Source: Acidobacteriota bacterium (GTDB lineage: Bacteria; Acidobacteriota; Thermoanaerobaculia; Multivoradales; Multivoraceae). Taken from it: 64,000 nt of DNA. The DNA lies in the NCBI GenBank assembly GCA_011525365.1, contig WTGQ01000002.1, positions 62,001-126,000 of the forward strand, written 5' to 3'. Made by a program: the position numbers and the translations under genes. The notes under the pieces are model-generated. The model did not search any database and had not been told where the DNA came from. It saw only the letters and a program-made list of their open reading frames with translations. Below, piece by piece: positions 16,673 through 25,597 of this stretch; the stretch's first letter is position 1; each line of letters opens with the position of its first letter.

Positions 16673-16688
16673 GGTAAACCGATTTAGC
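16673..16688. promoter_or_regulatory. LacI-family operator 1
   Basis: GGTAAACCGATTTAGC is a near-palindrome centred on CG, in the leader just upstream of the TonB-receptor Shine-Dalgarno. Its reverse complement, GCTAAATCGGTTTACC, matches operator 2 at 14 of 16 bases. Confidence 0.65.
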
Positions 16689-16740
16689 CGGTAGCCGTGC
16701 CTAAAGACGGCGTTGTTCCCGCTGCAGACGGAAGGGGCGG

Positions 16741-16756
16741 GCTAAATCGTTTTAGC
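16741..16756. promoter_or_regulatory. LacI-family operator 2
   Basis: GCTAAATCGTTTTAGC has perfect 6-base arms (GCTAAA/TTTAGC) around TCGT with a central CG, the hallmark of LacI/PurR-type sites. It lies just downstream of the predicted start site of the TonB-receptor transcript and 48 bases before the lacI start. The centres of the two operators are 68 bases apart. Confidence 0.7.
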
Positions 16757-16769
16757 ATGCTAGTCTGCC

Positions 16770-16797
16770 ACTGTACACACCGGATCGGATTTGTCAA
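16770..16797 (-). promoter_or_regulatory. Promoter for the TonB receptor / GH3 / symporter transcript
   Basis: On the minus strand TTGACA (16792-16797), 16 bases, TACAGT (16770-16775). Transcription would start near 16763 and run at once through operator 2, a layout for steric repression. Confidence 0.55.
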
Positions 16798-16803
16798 GAG
16801 CGC

Positions 16804-17862
16804 GTGAATAGCCCCGAGAAGAGACCCGGCAAGCCCGTGCGGCTCAAGGACGTCGCGGCCCATCTCGGTCTGTCGCCGACGACCGTGTCGCTGGTGATGA
16901 ATCGCTCGCCGGCGGCCAGGGGGATTCCCCCGGAGACCCAGGACCGCGTCCGCGCGGCGGCGGCGGAGCTCGGATACCGCCCCAACTTCATCGCGCGGTC
17001 GCTGCGTCGTCAGCGCAGCTTCGCGGTCGGCGTCCTGCTGCCGGAGATCAGCGAGGGCTATGCCGCCGGCGTGCTGGGCGGCATCGACGACCAGCTACTC
17101 AGGGAGGGCTATTTCTATCTCGTCGCCGGTCACCGTTCGGAACCCCGACTGTTCGACAGCTATCTCGAGTTCCTCACCGAACGCTCGGTGGAGGGGCTCA
17201 TCCTGGTCAACACGCCGATCGAGCGACCCCTGGGCTTGCCCACCGTCGCCGTCGCGGGCCACCGGGAGATGCAGGGCGTGACGAACGTCGCCATCGACCA
17301 CCCCGTTGCCGCGCGCCGGGCGCTTGGCCACCTCGCCGAGTTGGGTCATCGGCGCATCGCGTTCTTCAAGGGCCACGCCCACTCGGCGGATACCGAGTCG
17401 CGCTGGCAGGGCATCGTCGCGGCTGCGGCCGAAGTGGGGCTGGAGATCGACCCGCGGCTCGTCGTCCAGCTTTCCGGTGACCCGGCGGGTCAGGAGTTTT
17501 CCCCCGAGGAGGGCTATCGTGAGGGACACGCCTTCGGCCGGAAGCTGCTGGAGGCGGGGGCGCCGTTCACCGCCCTCTTCGCGTTCAATGACGTGTCGGC
17601 GATCGGGGCGATGCGGGCCTTTGCCGAGAGCGGCCTCGACATTCCGGGAGACGTGTCGGTAGTGGGCTTCGACGACATCGTCAGTGCGGCCTTTCAGAAT
17701 CCGAGTCTTACCACCGTGAGGCAACCGCTCCACGAAATGGGGCAGACAGCGGCCGCGGCGTTGCTCAAGAAGCTGAACGCCACGGACGAGGAATCGCCGG
17801 CTACGGTCACGATCGAACCGACGCTCGTTGTCCGGGATTCGACCGGTCCGGCGCCCGGGTAA
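16804..17862 (+). CDS. LacI family transcriptional regulator
   Basis: The 352-residue protein begins at a GTG. Its helix-turn-helix is [20 protein letters not shown], with the hinge helix near [18 protein letters not shown]. The periplasmic-binding-protein-like sugar domain continues to the end ([26 protein letters not shown]). It is divergent from the TonB receptor and shares a 152-base region that holds two near-identical operators. It most likely represses both directions until a sugar released by the GH3 enzyme binds. The stop overlaps the start of the MFS gene (TAATG), so the two are coupled. Confidence 0.9.
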   Translation: MNSPEKRPGKPVRLKDVAAHLGLSPTTVSLVMNRSPAARGIPPETQDRVRAAAAELGYRPNFIARSLRRQRSFAVGVLLPEISEGYAAGVLGGIDDQLLREGYFYLVAGHRSEPRLFDSYLEFLTERSVEGLILVNTPIERPLGLPTVAVAGHREMQGVTNVAIDHPVAARRALGHLAELGHRRIAFFKGHAHSADTESRWQGIVAAAAEVGLEIDPRLVVQLSGDPAGQEFSPEEGYREGHAFGRKLLEAGAPFTALFAFNDVSAIGAMRAFAESGLDIPGDVSVVGFDDIVSAAFQNPSLTTVRQPLHEMGQTAAAALLKKLNATDEESPATVTIEPTLVVRDSTGPAPG

Positions 17863-19037
17863 TGACTGAATCGCCGGGCGCCGGTTTCATCCGCGCCACG
17901 CCGGGCTGGCTGCCGCTATACGCGGGCTTCCTCATCACCGGTGTGGCCACGGTGCTCCTCGGGCCGCTGCTGCCGGACCTGGCCCGCGAGTGGCGGCTGC
18001 CGGTCGAGGAGTTGAGGGCACTCTTCGTCGTTCAGTTCCTCGCCAGTGCCGTCGGGTCCTTTCTCTCCAGTTACCGGCTCGGCCTCAGCCTGCGGCTCGG
18101 CTACCTGCTGATCGCCGGCGGCCTGGTGGCTCTGTCCCTCGCGGGCTGGCCCCTGGCCCTGGCGCCGATGGCCACCGTCGGTTTCGGTCTCGGGCTGGCG
18201 ATTCCGGCGACGAATCTGCGGGTCGCGCACTCGCAGCCGCAGCGCCGGGGCGCTGCGCTTTCCTCGCTCAACATGGTCTGGGGTGCCGGCGCGGTCGCCT
18301 GCCCTCTCCTGTTTGCCGTTCGGCCGCCGGGGATGTCGAGCGATGCGGTGCTCCTTGTCCTCGCCGCCGCTTCGGGGCTCATCCTCCTTTCGCTCCGCGC
18401 CGTGCCGGCCGGCGGTGAGGTCACGGTGCAGGCGGCGTCCGCGCCGGGCGGCAGGCAGGGAGGCGTGTTGCCGGGCCTCGTCGTGATCGCCGCGATCATG
18501 TTCCTCTATGTCGGGATCGAGAACTCGGTGGGCGGCTGGCTCGTCAGCCTCGCCGACCAGTTCCAGGCTGAGCGCTCGGCAACCTCACTCTGGATCGGAT
18601 CGGGCTTCTGGGCCGCTTTGCTGGCCAGTCGCGCGGCGGCGCCCCTGGTGCTCCGCCGGGTGTCCGAGCCGGTCCTCTACGGCGCCGGAGTCGTGCTGGC
18701 CGGCGGGGGCCTCCTCGGCCTCCTGCTGAGCGGATCGCAGGCCGGCCTCGCGGTTGCCGCTGTCGCGGCTGGCGCGGGGCTGGCGCCGCTCTTCCCGCTC
18801 ACGATCTCCTTTCTGGCCGAGCTCACCGCGGCCACCCGTTCCCGGAACACCGGTTGGGTGTTCGCCCTGGCCGGCGCGGGCGGCGCGGTGCTGCCGTGGC
18901 TCACCGGACGGCTTGCCGGCGGCGCCGCCGGTCTGGCGGCGGGTTTCGTCGCTCCGATCGGGGGCCTCGTGCTCCTGGCCCTGCTCTTCGGCTTGCTGCG
19001 CCGCCTGCCGGGCCCGGCCCAACCAGAAACTGCCTGA
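17862..19037 (+). CDS. MFS transporter (fucose-permease-like)
   Basis: The 391-residue protein has about 12 hydrophobic helices and no signal peptide. The opening, GWLPLYAGFLITGVATVLLGPLLPDLAREW, and the repeat-like second half (GLAPLFPLTISFLAEL) resemble sugar/H+ symporters of the FucP/FHS type. The ATG shares an A with the lacI TAA stop, so it belongs to the lacI transcript and is probably a second sugar uptake route for the locus. Substrate is inferred from context only. Confidence 0.8.
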   Translation: MTESPGAGFIRATPGWLPLYAGFLITGVATVLLGPLLPDLAREWRLPVEELRALFVVQFLASAVGSFLSSYRLGLSLRLGYLLIAGGLVALSLAGWPLALAPMATVGFGLGLAIPATNLRVAHSQPQRRGAALSSLNMVWGAGAVACPLLFAVRPPGMSSDAVLLVLAAASGLILLSLRAVPAGGEVTVQAASAPGGRQGGVLPGLVVIAAIMFLYVGIENSVGGWLVSLADQFQAERSATSLWIGSGFWAALLASRAAAPLVLRRVSEPVLYGAGVVLAGGGLLGLLLSGSQAGLAVAAVAAGAGLAPLFPLTISFLAELTAATRSRNTGWVFALAGAGGAVLPWLTGRLAGGAAGLAAGFVAPIGGLVLLALLFGLLRRLPGPAQPETA

Positions 19038-19058
19038 CGGCGAAAGTAGACTGACGTG

Positions 19059-20810
19059 ATGACTTCGAAGAACCGCCACTTTCTCGTTTCCGTGCTGGCG
19101 GCCGGACTCGCGGCTCTGGCGCCGGTTGTCGCTCCGGCTCAGACGCAGGACGGCGATCGGCCCGAATTCAGTGAGGTCGTCGACGTCCAGCTCGTCAACG
19201 TCGAGGTCTGGGTCAGCGACAATCGGGGCCGGCCGGTTACCGGTTTGAGCCTGGAGGACTTCGAAGTCCGGGAGGACGGAAGGCCGGTCACGGTGGAGTT
19301 CTTCAGCGAGGTGACCGATGCAGTGGCCGTCCGCACGGCCGCCGAGCCAGACGACCAGACGCCCGCTCCCGCCCAGGAGACGTCCGCGGGCGCCGGCCCG
19401 GCCGAACCCGCGCACCTCGTTCTCTACTTCGACGACCTCCATCTCGGCCCGGCCAGCCGCAAGCAGGCCATCGAGGATCTGCGGGCGTTCCTCGACGAGG
19501 ATAAGTTCCCCGCCGAGCGGATCCTCATCTTCCGCCAGGACCGCGACCTGATCACCGAGGCCTACTTCGGTTCCAGCCGCGAGGAGCTGGACATCGTGCT
19601 CGAGCGCATCGGGGCCTCACCGGGAATGGGCGGCCAGTCGCAGCAGGCGAAGCGGCTCGCGATACAGAGACTGAACCAGCTCTGGCAGGACGCGAGGGTG
19701 CTCGCCTCTTCGGGCAGCAACCGCCGGACGTCGGCGCCGGCGCCCTGCGAGTGGTTCGTGCGCCGCGCCCTGACCGAGGTCGAGAACTCGGCCCGCATCG
19801 GGCGCGACCGGATTGCCGCCACGCTCGATCACCTGACCACGGCCGCGCGTTTCCTGGCCGCGCTGCCCGGCGTCAAGACGATGATCTACATCAGCGACTC
19901 GCTCGAGCGGACTCCGGGCACCGACCTGCAGGACTTCATCACCGGCCTGTGCCCTGCCAGCGACCGGTTCCGCTCGCAGGCGCCCGTCGAGGAACTGTCA
20001 ACGGGCTTTCACGAACTGACCCGTCACGCCAACGCGAACCGCGTGACGATCTACTCGCTTCAGACCAGCGGCCTCCGCTCCACGTTCCTGAGTCTGGCGG
20101 AGCAGTCCTCGATCGACTTCCAGGGGGCGAACCCGTTCAACAGTTCGATCCGCGAGGTCGAACGCGGCGGAATGGCCGTGCTCGCCGACGAGACCGGCGG
20201 CCGCGCCATCTTCAACCGCAACCAGTTCGAGGGCGAGCTCGAACAGATCGCCAACGAGATGGCGAGTTACTACTCGCTCGCCTACCGCCCGCCCCACGGC
20301 GGCGACCGCGGCGAGCACCAGATCCGCGTTCGGGTGCGGGGCCGGAACCTGCAGGTACGTCACCGCCGGGGCTATCGCGACAAGAGTTCCGACCAGCGGA
20401 TGAGCGAACAGCTCGACGGCGCGCTCTATCTGGGCCTGGTCGAGAATCCGCTCGGCGTCAGGCTGGGCGCGGGCCGTGTGCGCGCGGCGGGCGGCGGCCA
20501 GCGGCGACTGCCGCTCCACGTCATGGTGCCGGCCGCGCGGATCGCCTTCCTGCCGTTCGAGGACAGGGAGATGGCGCAGATCCGGGTGGAGGTCGCCAGC
20601 CGGCATGCCGAAACCTCGAAGGTTGTCAGGGACGAGAAGACCTTCCAGGTGGAAGCGCCCCCGGATCGCGACACGCGTCTTCTCGACCTGGTCTTCACCA
20701 TCGACATTCCCGATGGCCTCAACCTGGTCGCGGTCGGCGTCCGGGACGACGCCACGCGCGAGACCGCGTTCGTCTCGACCACCCTGGCCGTGGGCGAGGC
20801 CGACCGCTGA
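19059..20810 (+). CDS. Exported VWFA-related protein (acidobacterial VWFA-like domain)
   Basis: The ATG at 19059 is preferred over the GTG directly before it. The 583-residue protein has a signal peptide ending APAQT. An N-terminal strand block (VDVQLVNVEVWVSDNRGRPVTGLSLEDFEVREDG) is typical of the VWFA-related family expanded in Acidobacteria. An integrin-like A domain follows with LVLYFDDLHL in place of the classical DxSxS, so metal binding is uncertain. The tail is a beta-rich domain. It heads an operon with two TPR proteins and a CRTAC1-type protein, all exported, which suggests a periplasmic assembly. The biochemical role is unknown. Confidence 0.75.
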   Translation: MTSKNRHFLVSVLAAGLAALAPVVAPAQTQDGDRPEFSEVVDVQLVNVEVWVSDNRGRPVTGLSLEDFEVREDGRPVTVEFFSEVTDAVAVRTAAEPDDQTPAPAQETSAGAGPAEPAHLVLYFDDLHLGPASRKQAIEDLRAFLDEDKFPAERILIFRQDRDLITEAYFGSSREELDIVLERIGASPGMGGQSQQAKRLAIQRLNQLWQDARVLASSGSNRRTSAPAPCEWFVRRALTEVENSARIGRDRIAATLDHLTTAARFLAALPGVKTMIYISDSLERTPGTDLQDFITGLCPASDRFRSQAPVEELSTGFHELTRHANANRVTIYSLQTSGLRSTFLSLAEQSSIDFQGANPFNSSIREVERGGMAVLADETGGRAIFNRNQFEGELEQIANEMASYYSLAYRPPHGGDRGEHQIRVRVRGRNLQVRHRRGYRDKSSDQRMSEQLDGALYLGLVENPLGVRLGAGRVRAAGGGQRRLPLHVMVPAARIAFLPFEDREMAQIRVEVASRHAETSKVVRDEKTFQVEAPPDRDTRLLDLVFTIDIPDGLNLVAVGVRDDATRETAFVSTTLAVGEADR

Positions 20811-23017
20811 TCCGCGCAAGCGCTCTCGGCCTGATCCTGGCCGCCGGGCTGCCGGCGGCGGCCCAGTCCCAGGATGACCAGCCGCCGGATGCGGCCATGC
20901 GGCGTGCCTTGGTCGAGGCCGAGACCATGTTGCGCCGGGACGAACCGCAGGCGGCCGAGAGCTGGTACCGGGAGGCGCTGCTGGAAGGCTGGCTGCTGCT
21001 CGGCGACCTGCACCGTGCCGGCGGCGCCCCGGCCGAGGCGCAGGCGGCCTACGAGCGGGCGCTGGTTTCGGCGCTCGAAGCGCGGCGTCCCCTGCTCGCT
21101 CTGGCCGGACTCGCGCTCGAGCGCGGGGATCCCGACGGCGCCGTGGAGGTTCTCCTGCGTCTGCTCGCGCGAAGCTCGGGAGACGGTCGTGCCGTGCGGC
21201 TGCTCGCCCGGGCCTTCAACGCGACCGGCCAGCCGGAACTGGCGGTGCAGCAGTTGGAAGGCGCCGTCGCATCCATGCCCGAAGACGTCGAGACCCGGTT
21301 CGCGCTCGCCAGCGGCTACCTGCGGCTTGAGCGCCCGGAGTCCGCCGAGAAGCTCTTCCGGGAGGTGGCCGAGGAGCGTCCGATTCCGCAGACCTGGATT
21401 CTGATCGGCAGGACCTGGCGCGACTACGCCGAGTACGAACACTCACGCACGGCGCTCGAACGCGCCATCGAACAGGAACCGCGGGTGCCGCGGGCCCGCT
21501 TCTACCTGGGGACGGTGGAGCTCCTGGACCGGGGACGTGGCGCCGTCGACGAGGCCATCGACCACTTCAAGGAGGAGCGCCGCATCTCGCCCGAGGATCC
21601 GGTGAACTCCCTCTACCTGGGAATGGTGCTCGTCGATGCCCGGCGCTTCGAGGAGGCGCTGATCTCCCTGGAGATCGCGGTGGAATCGGAGGCCACCCGA
21701 CCCAACGCCCTGCATCATCTGGGCAGGGCCCTGCTTGGACTCGACCGGCCGGGGGAAGCGGCGACTGCGCTCAAGAGCGCGATCGACCTGGCGGAAGGCG
21801 GATACGGTGGCTCGTTCAACGCCAACCAGATGGAGAGCCTCCACTACCAGCTCGCCCTGGCCCTCCGCCGGACCGGCGACGAGGCGCGGGCGAAGCCTCA
21901 TTTCGAGGCCGCCGAGCGCTTCTCAGTGGCCCTGGCCCAGACTTCGCGGGATCGAATGTCGAACTACCTGGACGGGCACGGCAAGGAACCGTCGGCCGGG
22001 GTCGTCGGCCTGTCCGTCTTCAGCGAGACGCCGGTTTCCGGCCTTTCCGCGGAGGTTCGCGAGCAGCTCGTTCGGACGGCGCGAACGACTCTGGCCCGTG
22101 CCTCGTTCAATCTCGGCGTGATGGCGACGCAGGCCCGTCGCTTTACCCGGGCCGCCGGTCATTTCGAGCAGGCTGCCTCAGTCGATCCGGACTTCCCGAG
22201 GGTCCAGTACTCGCTGGGCGTCGCGCGCTTCAACGCGGGACACTTCGAGCGGGCGACGTCGCCGCTGTCGAGGGCACTGGAGGAGACGCCCGGCGATCCG
22301 GCGCTGCGGCGGATGCTCGCGCTGGCCTGGCTCAACGCCGAGGTCTACGATCGCGCGGCGGAGCTTCTGGCCACCGACCCGGGCCGCGGCGCCGACCGTT
22401 CGCTTCAGTACGCCTACGGCCTGGCCCTGGTCCGGAGCGGCCGGACCGTCGAGGCGCAGCCCATCTTCGACCGCCTGCTCGCCGAGCACGGCGACTGGCC
22501 CGAACTTAACGTGCTGCTCGGCCAGGCGGCGGCGCAGGAAGGCGACTTCGATGCTGCGGTGGAGCACCTTGAACGCGCCATCGCACTTCGGCCCGATGTC
22601 GCCGAGGCGCAGGCCACGCTCGGGAACATCTATCTCCGCCAGGGGCATCTCGAGGAAGCCGGCGCCGCGCTGCGCGCCGAACTGTCTGCCCATCCCGCCG
22701 ACCACCAGTCGCGCTACGTCCTGGCGACCGTCCTTGAACTCGACAACCAGCCGCGGGCCGCGCTGCACGAAGTGGAACTGGTGCTCGCCGCTGAACCCGA
22801 CTTCGCCGACGCCGGCTACCTCCGCGGCAAGATCCTCCTCGAGGATGGCCGCGTCGCCGAGGCGGCCGCGCAGTTGCTGGCGGCCGCCGAACTGGCGCCA
22901 GAAGATCCGAACATCCGCAACCAGCTCGGTCAGGCCTACCAGAAGCTAGGCGATCGGGAGAAGGCGCGCGAGCAGTTCGAGATCTTCCAGCGACTCAAGG
23001 GAAGGTCGGACCAGTGA
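20807..23017 (+). CDS. Exported TPR protein with probable CTG start
   Basis: The frame encodes 736 residues made almost wholly of tetratricopeptide repeats (for example AEAQAAYERALVSALEARRP and the LERAIALRPDVAEAQATLG region). No ATG, GTG or TTG in frame lies near the front. The first ATG, at 20897, would remove a clear signal peptide (IRASALGLILAAGLPAAAQ). CTG at 20807 overlaps the preceding stop as CTGA, matching the NTGA overlaps of its neighbours, so CTG is the likely start. TPR stacks bind proteins; partners may be the VWFA and CRTAC1 products. The end overlaps the next gene as GTGA. Confidence 0.75.
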   Translation: MIRASALGLILAAGLPAAAQSQDDQPPDAAMRRALVEAETMLRRDEPQAAESWYREALLEGWLLLGDLHRAGGAPAEAQAAYERALVSALEARRPLLALAGLALERGDPDGAVEVLLRLLARSSGDGRAVRLLARAFNATGQPELAVQQLEGAVASMPEDVETRFALASGYLRLERPESAEKLFREVAEERPIPQTWILIGRTWRDYAEYEHSRTALERAIEQEPRVPRARFYLGTVELLDRGRGAVDEAIDHFKEERRISPEDPVNSLYLGMVLVDARRFEEALISLEIAVESEATRPNALHHLGRALLGLDRPGEAATALKSAIDLAEGGYGGSFNANQMESLHYQLALALRRTGDEARAKPHFEAAERFSVALAQTSRDRMSNYLDGHGKEPSAGVVGLSVFSETPVSGLSAEVREQLVRTARTTLARASFNLGVMATQARRFTRAAGHFEQAASVDPDFPRVQYSLGVARFNAGHFERATSPLSRALEETPGDPALRRMLALAWLNAEVYDRAAELLATDPGRGADRSLQYAYGLALVRSGRTVEAQPIFDRLLAEHGDWPELNVLLGQAAAQEGDFDAAVEHLERAIALRPDVAEAQATLGNIYLRQGHLEEAGAALRAELSAHPADHQSRYVLATVLELDNQPRAALHEVELVLAAEPDFADAGYLRGKILLEDGRVAEAAAQLLAAAELAPEDPNIRNQLGQAYQKLGDREKAREQFEIFQRLKGRSDQ

Positions 23018-23877
23018 GTAGCTGGGTGCGCGCGGCGCTCTTCTCGCTGCTGCTCGTGCCGGCCGGTCTCGGCGCCCAGCCCGAAGCGGCGGCGACGGAG
23101 TCGGTCCGCGGCCTGCTCGACCAGGCCCGCGCCCTTGCCTCGGGGAACGAGGCCGGTGCGGCCGCCGAGGCGCTCGGTCGGGCCATTGCCCTGGCCCCCA
23201 ACTCCGAGGACGTCCTGAACGCCTATGCGCGCTTCTCGCTCGCCCGGGGCAACCCGATCCAGGCGACCCTGGCGCTCGAGCCGCTGGCGCGGATGCACCC
23301 CGGTGAGGCGGAGTACGCCTATCTGCTCGGCGTGGCCCGCATGCAGGTGGGCGAGATGGCGGAGGCCGCCGAGGCGCTCTTCGACGCGGCGGCCCTGGAT
23401 CCGCATCGAGTCCTGACCCACATCGCCCTCGGCCTGGCCCTCAACCGGGTGGACCGCTTCGACGAGGCCCGGGCGGCCCTGGCCGCCGCGCTACGGCTGG
23501 AACCCGACAACGTCGAGGCGCTGGCCGCCATGTCGGAGACCGTCGAGGGGCTCGGCATGCTGGACGAGGCGACCCGACTCGCGGACCGGGCCCTGACGGT
23601 CAATCCCGATCACCCGACGGCGCTGGTGACGATCGGAACGGCCCGGTTGAAGGAGGGTCGCTTCGAGGCGGCCCGGGACGCACTGACGCGAGCGGTGGCC
23701 GCCGAGCCCGACTCGATCAAGGGGCACTACCAGCTCAGCCTCGCCCTGGCCCGCCTCGGCGACCGCGAGGGAGCGGAGCGCCACTTGCAACGTTCCCGGG
23801 AGGCTCAGGCCGCGATCGAAGAGCACATCGAGCGTCTGCGCGCCCAGCCTCCGCTGGGCTCGAGGACCGAGCCTTGA
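23014..23877 (+). CDS. Exported TPR protein
   Basis: The 287-residue product starts at a GTG inside the GTGA overlap. It has a signal peptide (AALFSLLLVPAGLGAQ) and about six TPR units such as AAEALGRAIALAPNSEDVLNAYARF. It is shorter than the preceding TPR protein but of the same type, and is followed by a TTGA overlap with the FG-GAP gene. It is probably a periplasmic scaffold with its neighbours; no enzymatic motif is visible. Confidence 0.78.
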   Translation: MSSWVRAALFSLLLVPAGLGAQPEAAATESVRGLLDQARALASGNEAGAAAEALGRAIALAPNSEDVLNAYARFSLARGNPIQATLALEPLARMHPGEAEYAYLLGVARMQVGEMAEAAEALFDAAALDPHRVLTHIALGLALNRVDRFDEARAALAAALRLEPDNVEALAAMSETVEGLGMLDEATRLADRALTVNPDHPTALVTIGTARLKEGRFEAARDALTRAVAAEPDSIKGHYQLSLALARLGDREGAERHLQRSREAQAAIEEHIERLRAQPPLGSRTEP

Positions 23878-25595
23878 GCGGACCCGCCTTGTCGGTGCGC
23901 CGGCCATCTGGCCGGCTTCTGGGGACCAGCGCCGGCGTCCCCGCCGCCGCAGCGGTCGCGGCCCTCCTCGTCTGCCCCGCGTCCGCGCTCGCCCAAACCG
24001 CCGGCGACGCGCCGCTGTTTCGCAACATCACCGAGTCCACCGGCATCACCTTCCGCCACAACTCGGCGCCCGAGAAGAAGTACATCGTCGAGTCGATGAG
24101 CGGCGGCGTCGGGCTCTTCGACGTCGACCGCGACGGCCTGCTCGACATCTACTTCGTCAACTCGCTGACCGTCGACACGGCGAACGAGCCGGAGTCGTCG
24201 CACAGCGCGCTCTACCGCAACCTCGGCGACCGCACGTTCCGCGATATCGCCGCCGAGGCCGGGGTGGCCCACCCCGGTTGGGGAATGGGTCTGTGCATCG
24301 CCGACGTCGACGGCGACGGCTGGCAGGACCTCTACGTGACCGGGATCGGCCGGAACCGGCTCTATCGGAACTCCGGCGAAAACACGTTCACCGACGTGGC
24401 GGTTGAGCTCGGCGTCGCGGCATCGGGCTGGTCGACGGGCTGCGGTTTCGCCGACTACGACCGCGACGGCGATCTCGACCTGTTCGTGAGCCGCTACGTG
24501 GAGTTCGATCTCGACAACCTGCCGGAGTTCGGCAGCGACAAGACCTGCCAGTACCGCGGCGTCTCCGTCCAGTGCGGACCTCGCGGGCTGCCGGGCACCT
24601 CCGACCTCCTTTTTCGCCAGGAGGCGAACGGCGCCTTCACCGAGGTCGGCGAGGAGGCGGGGGTTCGCGATCCGGACGGCTACTTCGGCCTCGGCATCGC
24701 CTGGGTCGACGTGGACGGCGACGGCTGGCTCGACCTCTACGTCGCCAACGACTCGACGCCCAACTACCTCTACATGAACCGGAAGGACGGCACCTTCGAG
24801 GAGTCGGGGTTCTTCATGGGCGTCGCGGTGAGCGAGGACGGCGGCGAGCAGGGAGGGATGGGCGTCGCGGTCGGCGACTACGACGGCAGCGGCCGGTTGA
24901 GCCTGTTCGTCAGCAACTTCGCCGAGGAGTACAACGCGCTCTACCGCAACGAGGGCGACTACTCGAGCGATGCGTCCTTCCGGTCGAGGACGGGCGCCTC
25001 GAGCCTGCCCTACGTCGGCTGGGGGACCGCCTTCTTCGACTACGACAACGACGGCTGGGAGGACCTGGTAGTGGTGAACGGCCACGTCTATCCCCAGCTC
25101 GACGGCGCCCGGCTCGGCGCCTCGGCCGGCTACCGCCAGCGCAAGCTCCTCTACCGCAACCTGGGCGACGGCACCTTCGAAGAGGTGGCCGAGCGAGGGG
25201 GTCCGGCCTTCCTAGAACAGACGGTCAGCCGCGGTCTGGCGATGGGCGACCTCGACAACGACGGCCGGGTGGACCTGGTGATCAACGACCTCGACGGTTC
25301 GCCCATGGTGTTGCGCAACGAGGCCGGCGGCGGCCGCTGGCTGCAGGTGCGGCTGGTCGGCGCCGGCAGGAACACCGACGCGATCGGCGCCGTGATCCGG
25401 GTGACGGCTGATGGCCGTAGCCAGATCCGCAATATCCGCAGCGGCACGAGCTACCTGTCGCAGGACGACTTCCGGCAGCACTTCGGCCTCGCCGACGCCG
25501 CCACGGTCGATTCGGTCGTCGTGACCTGGCCGGACGGATCGACAACGGAGCGAGAGAACGTCGCCGCCGACCAGTTGCTGGTGGTGGAGCAGTAG
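23874..25595 (+). CDS. CRTAC1-type FG-GAP/VCBS repeat protein with ASPIC/UnbV domain
   Basis: The 573-residue exported protein starts at TTG in a TTGA overlap. Several FG-GAP/VCBS blades with calcium-type DxDxDG loops follow (FDVDRDGLLDIYFVN, VDGDGWQDLYV, DYDNDGWEDLVVVNGH), predicting a beta-propeller. The C-terminal part, with IRVTADGRSQIRNIRSG and VVVTWPDGS, is the ASPIC/UnbV domain found in CRTAC1 homologues. Such proteins are secreted or surface-bound and bind Ca2+. A palindromic repeat lies within the signal-peptide region. In Acidobacteria and related phyla this gene is often beside TPR genes; its job is unknown. Confidence 0.82.
   Translation: MSGPALSVRRPSGRLLGTSAGVPAAAAVAALLVCPASALAQTAGDAPLFRNITESTGITFRHNSAPEKKYIVESMSGGVGLFDVDRDGLLDIYFVNSLTVDTANEPESSHSALYRNLGDRTFRDIAAEAGVAHPGWGMGLCIADVDGDGWQDLYVTGIGRNRLYRNSGENTFTDVAVELGVAASGWSTGCGFADYDRDGDLDLFVSRYVEFDLDNLPEFGSDKTCQYRGVSVQCGPRGLPGTSDLLFRQEANGAFTEVGEEAGVRDPDGYFGLGIAWVDVDGDGWLDLYVANDSTPNYLYMNRKDGTFEESGFFMGVAVSEDGGEQGGMGVAVGDYDGSGRLSLFVSNFAEEYNALYRNEGDYSSDASFRSRTGASSLPYVGWGTAFFDYDNDGWEDLVVVNGHVYPQLDGARLGASAGYRQRKLLYRNLGDGTFEEVAERGGPAFLEQTVSRGLAMGDLDNDGRVDLVINDLDGSPMVLRNEAGGGRWLQVRLVGAGRNTDAIGAVIRVTADGRSQIRNIRSGTSYLSQDDFRQHFGLADAATVDSVVVTWPDGSTTERENVAADQLLVVEQ
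23897..23946. repeat. Palindromic repeat copy inside the CRTAC1-type gene start
   Basis: GCCGGCC-ATCT-GGCCGGC (23899-23916) forms a 7-bp hairpin. It is followed by CTTCTGG and GCCGGCGTCCCCGCCG (23931-23946), pieces also found in the repeat at 36433-36506. Here it encodes part of the N-terminal export region. Confidence 0.45.
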
Positions 25596-25597
25596 AG

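Noticed and set aside
12956..16687. Very long open frame (over 1200 codons) antisense to the TonB receptor
   Set aside because: It has no recognisable domains and mirrors the GC-rich codon pattern of the receptor, which is well supported by its motifs, signal peptide and ribosome site.
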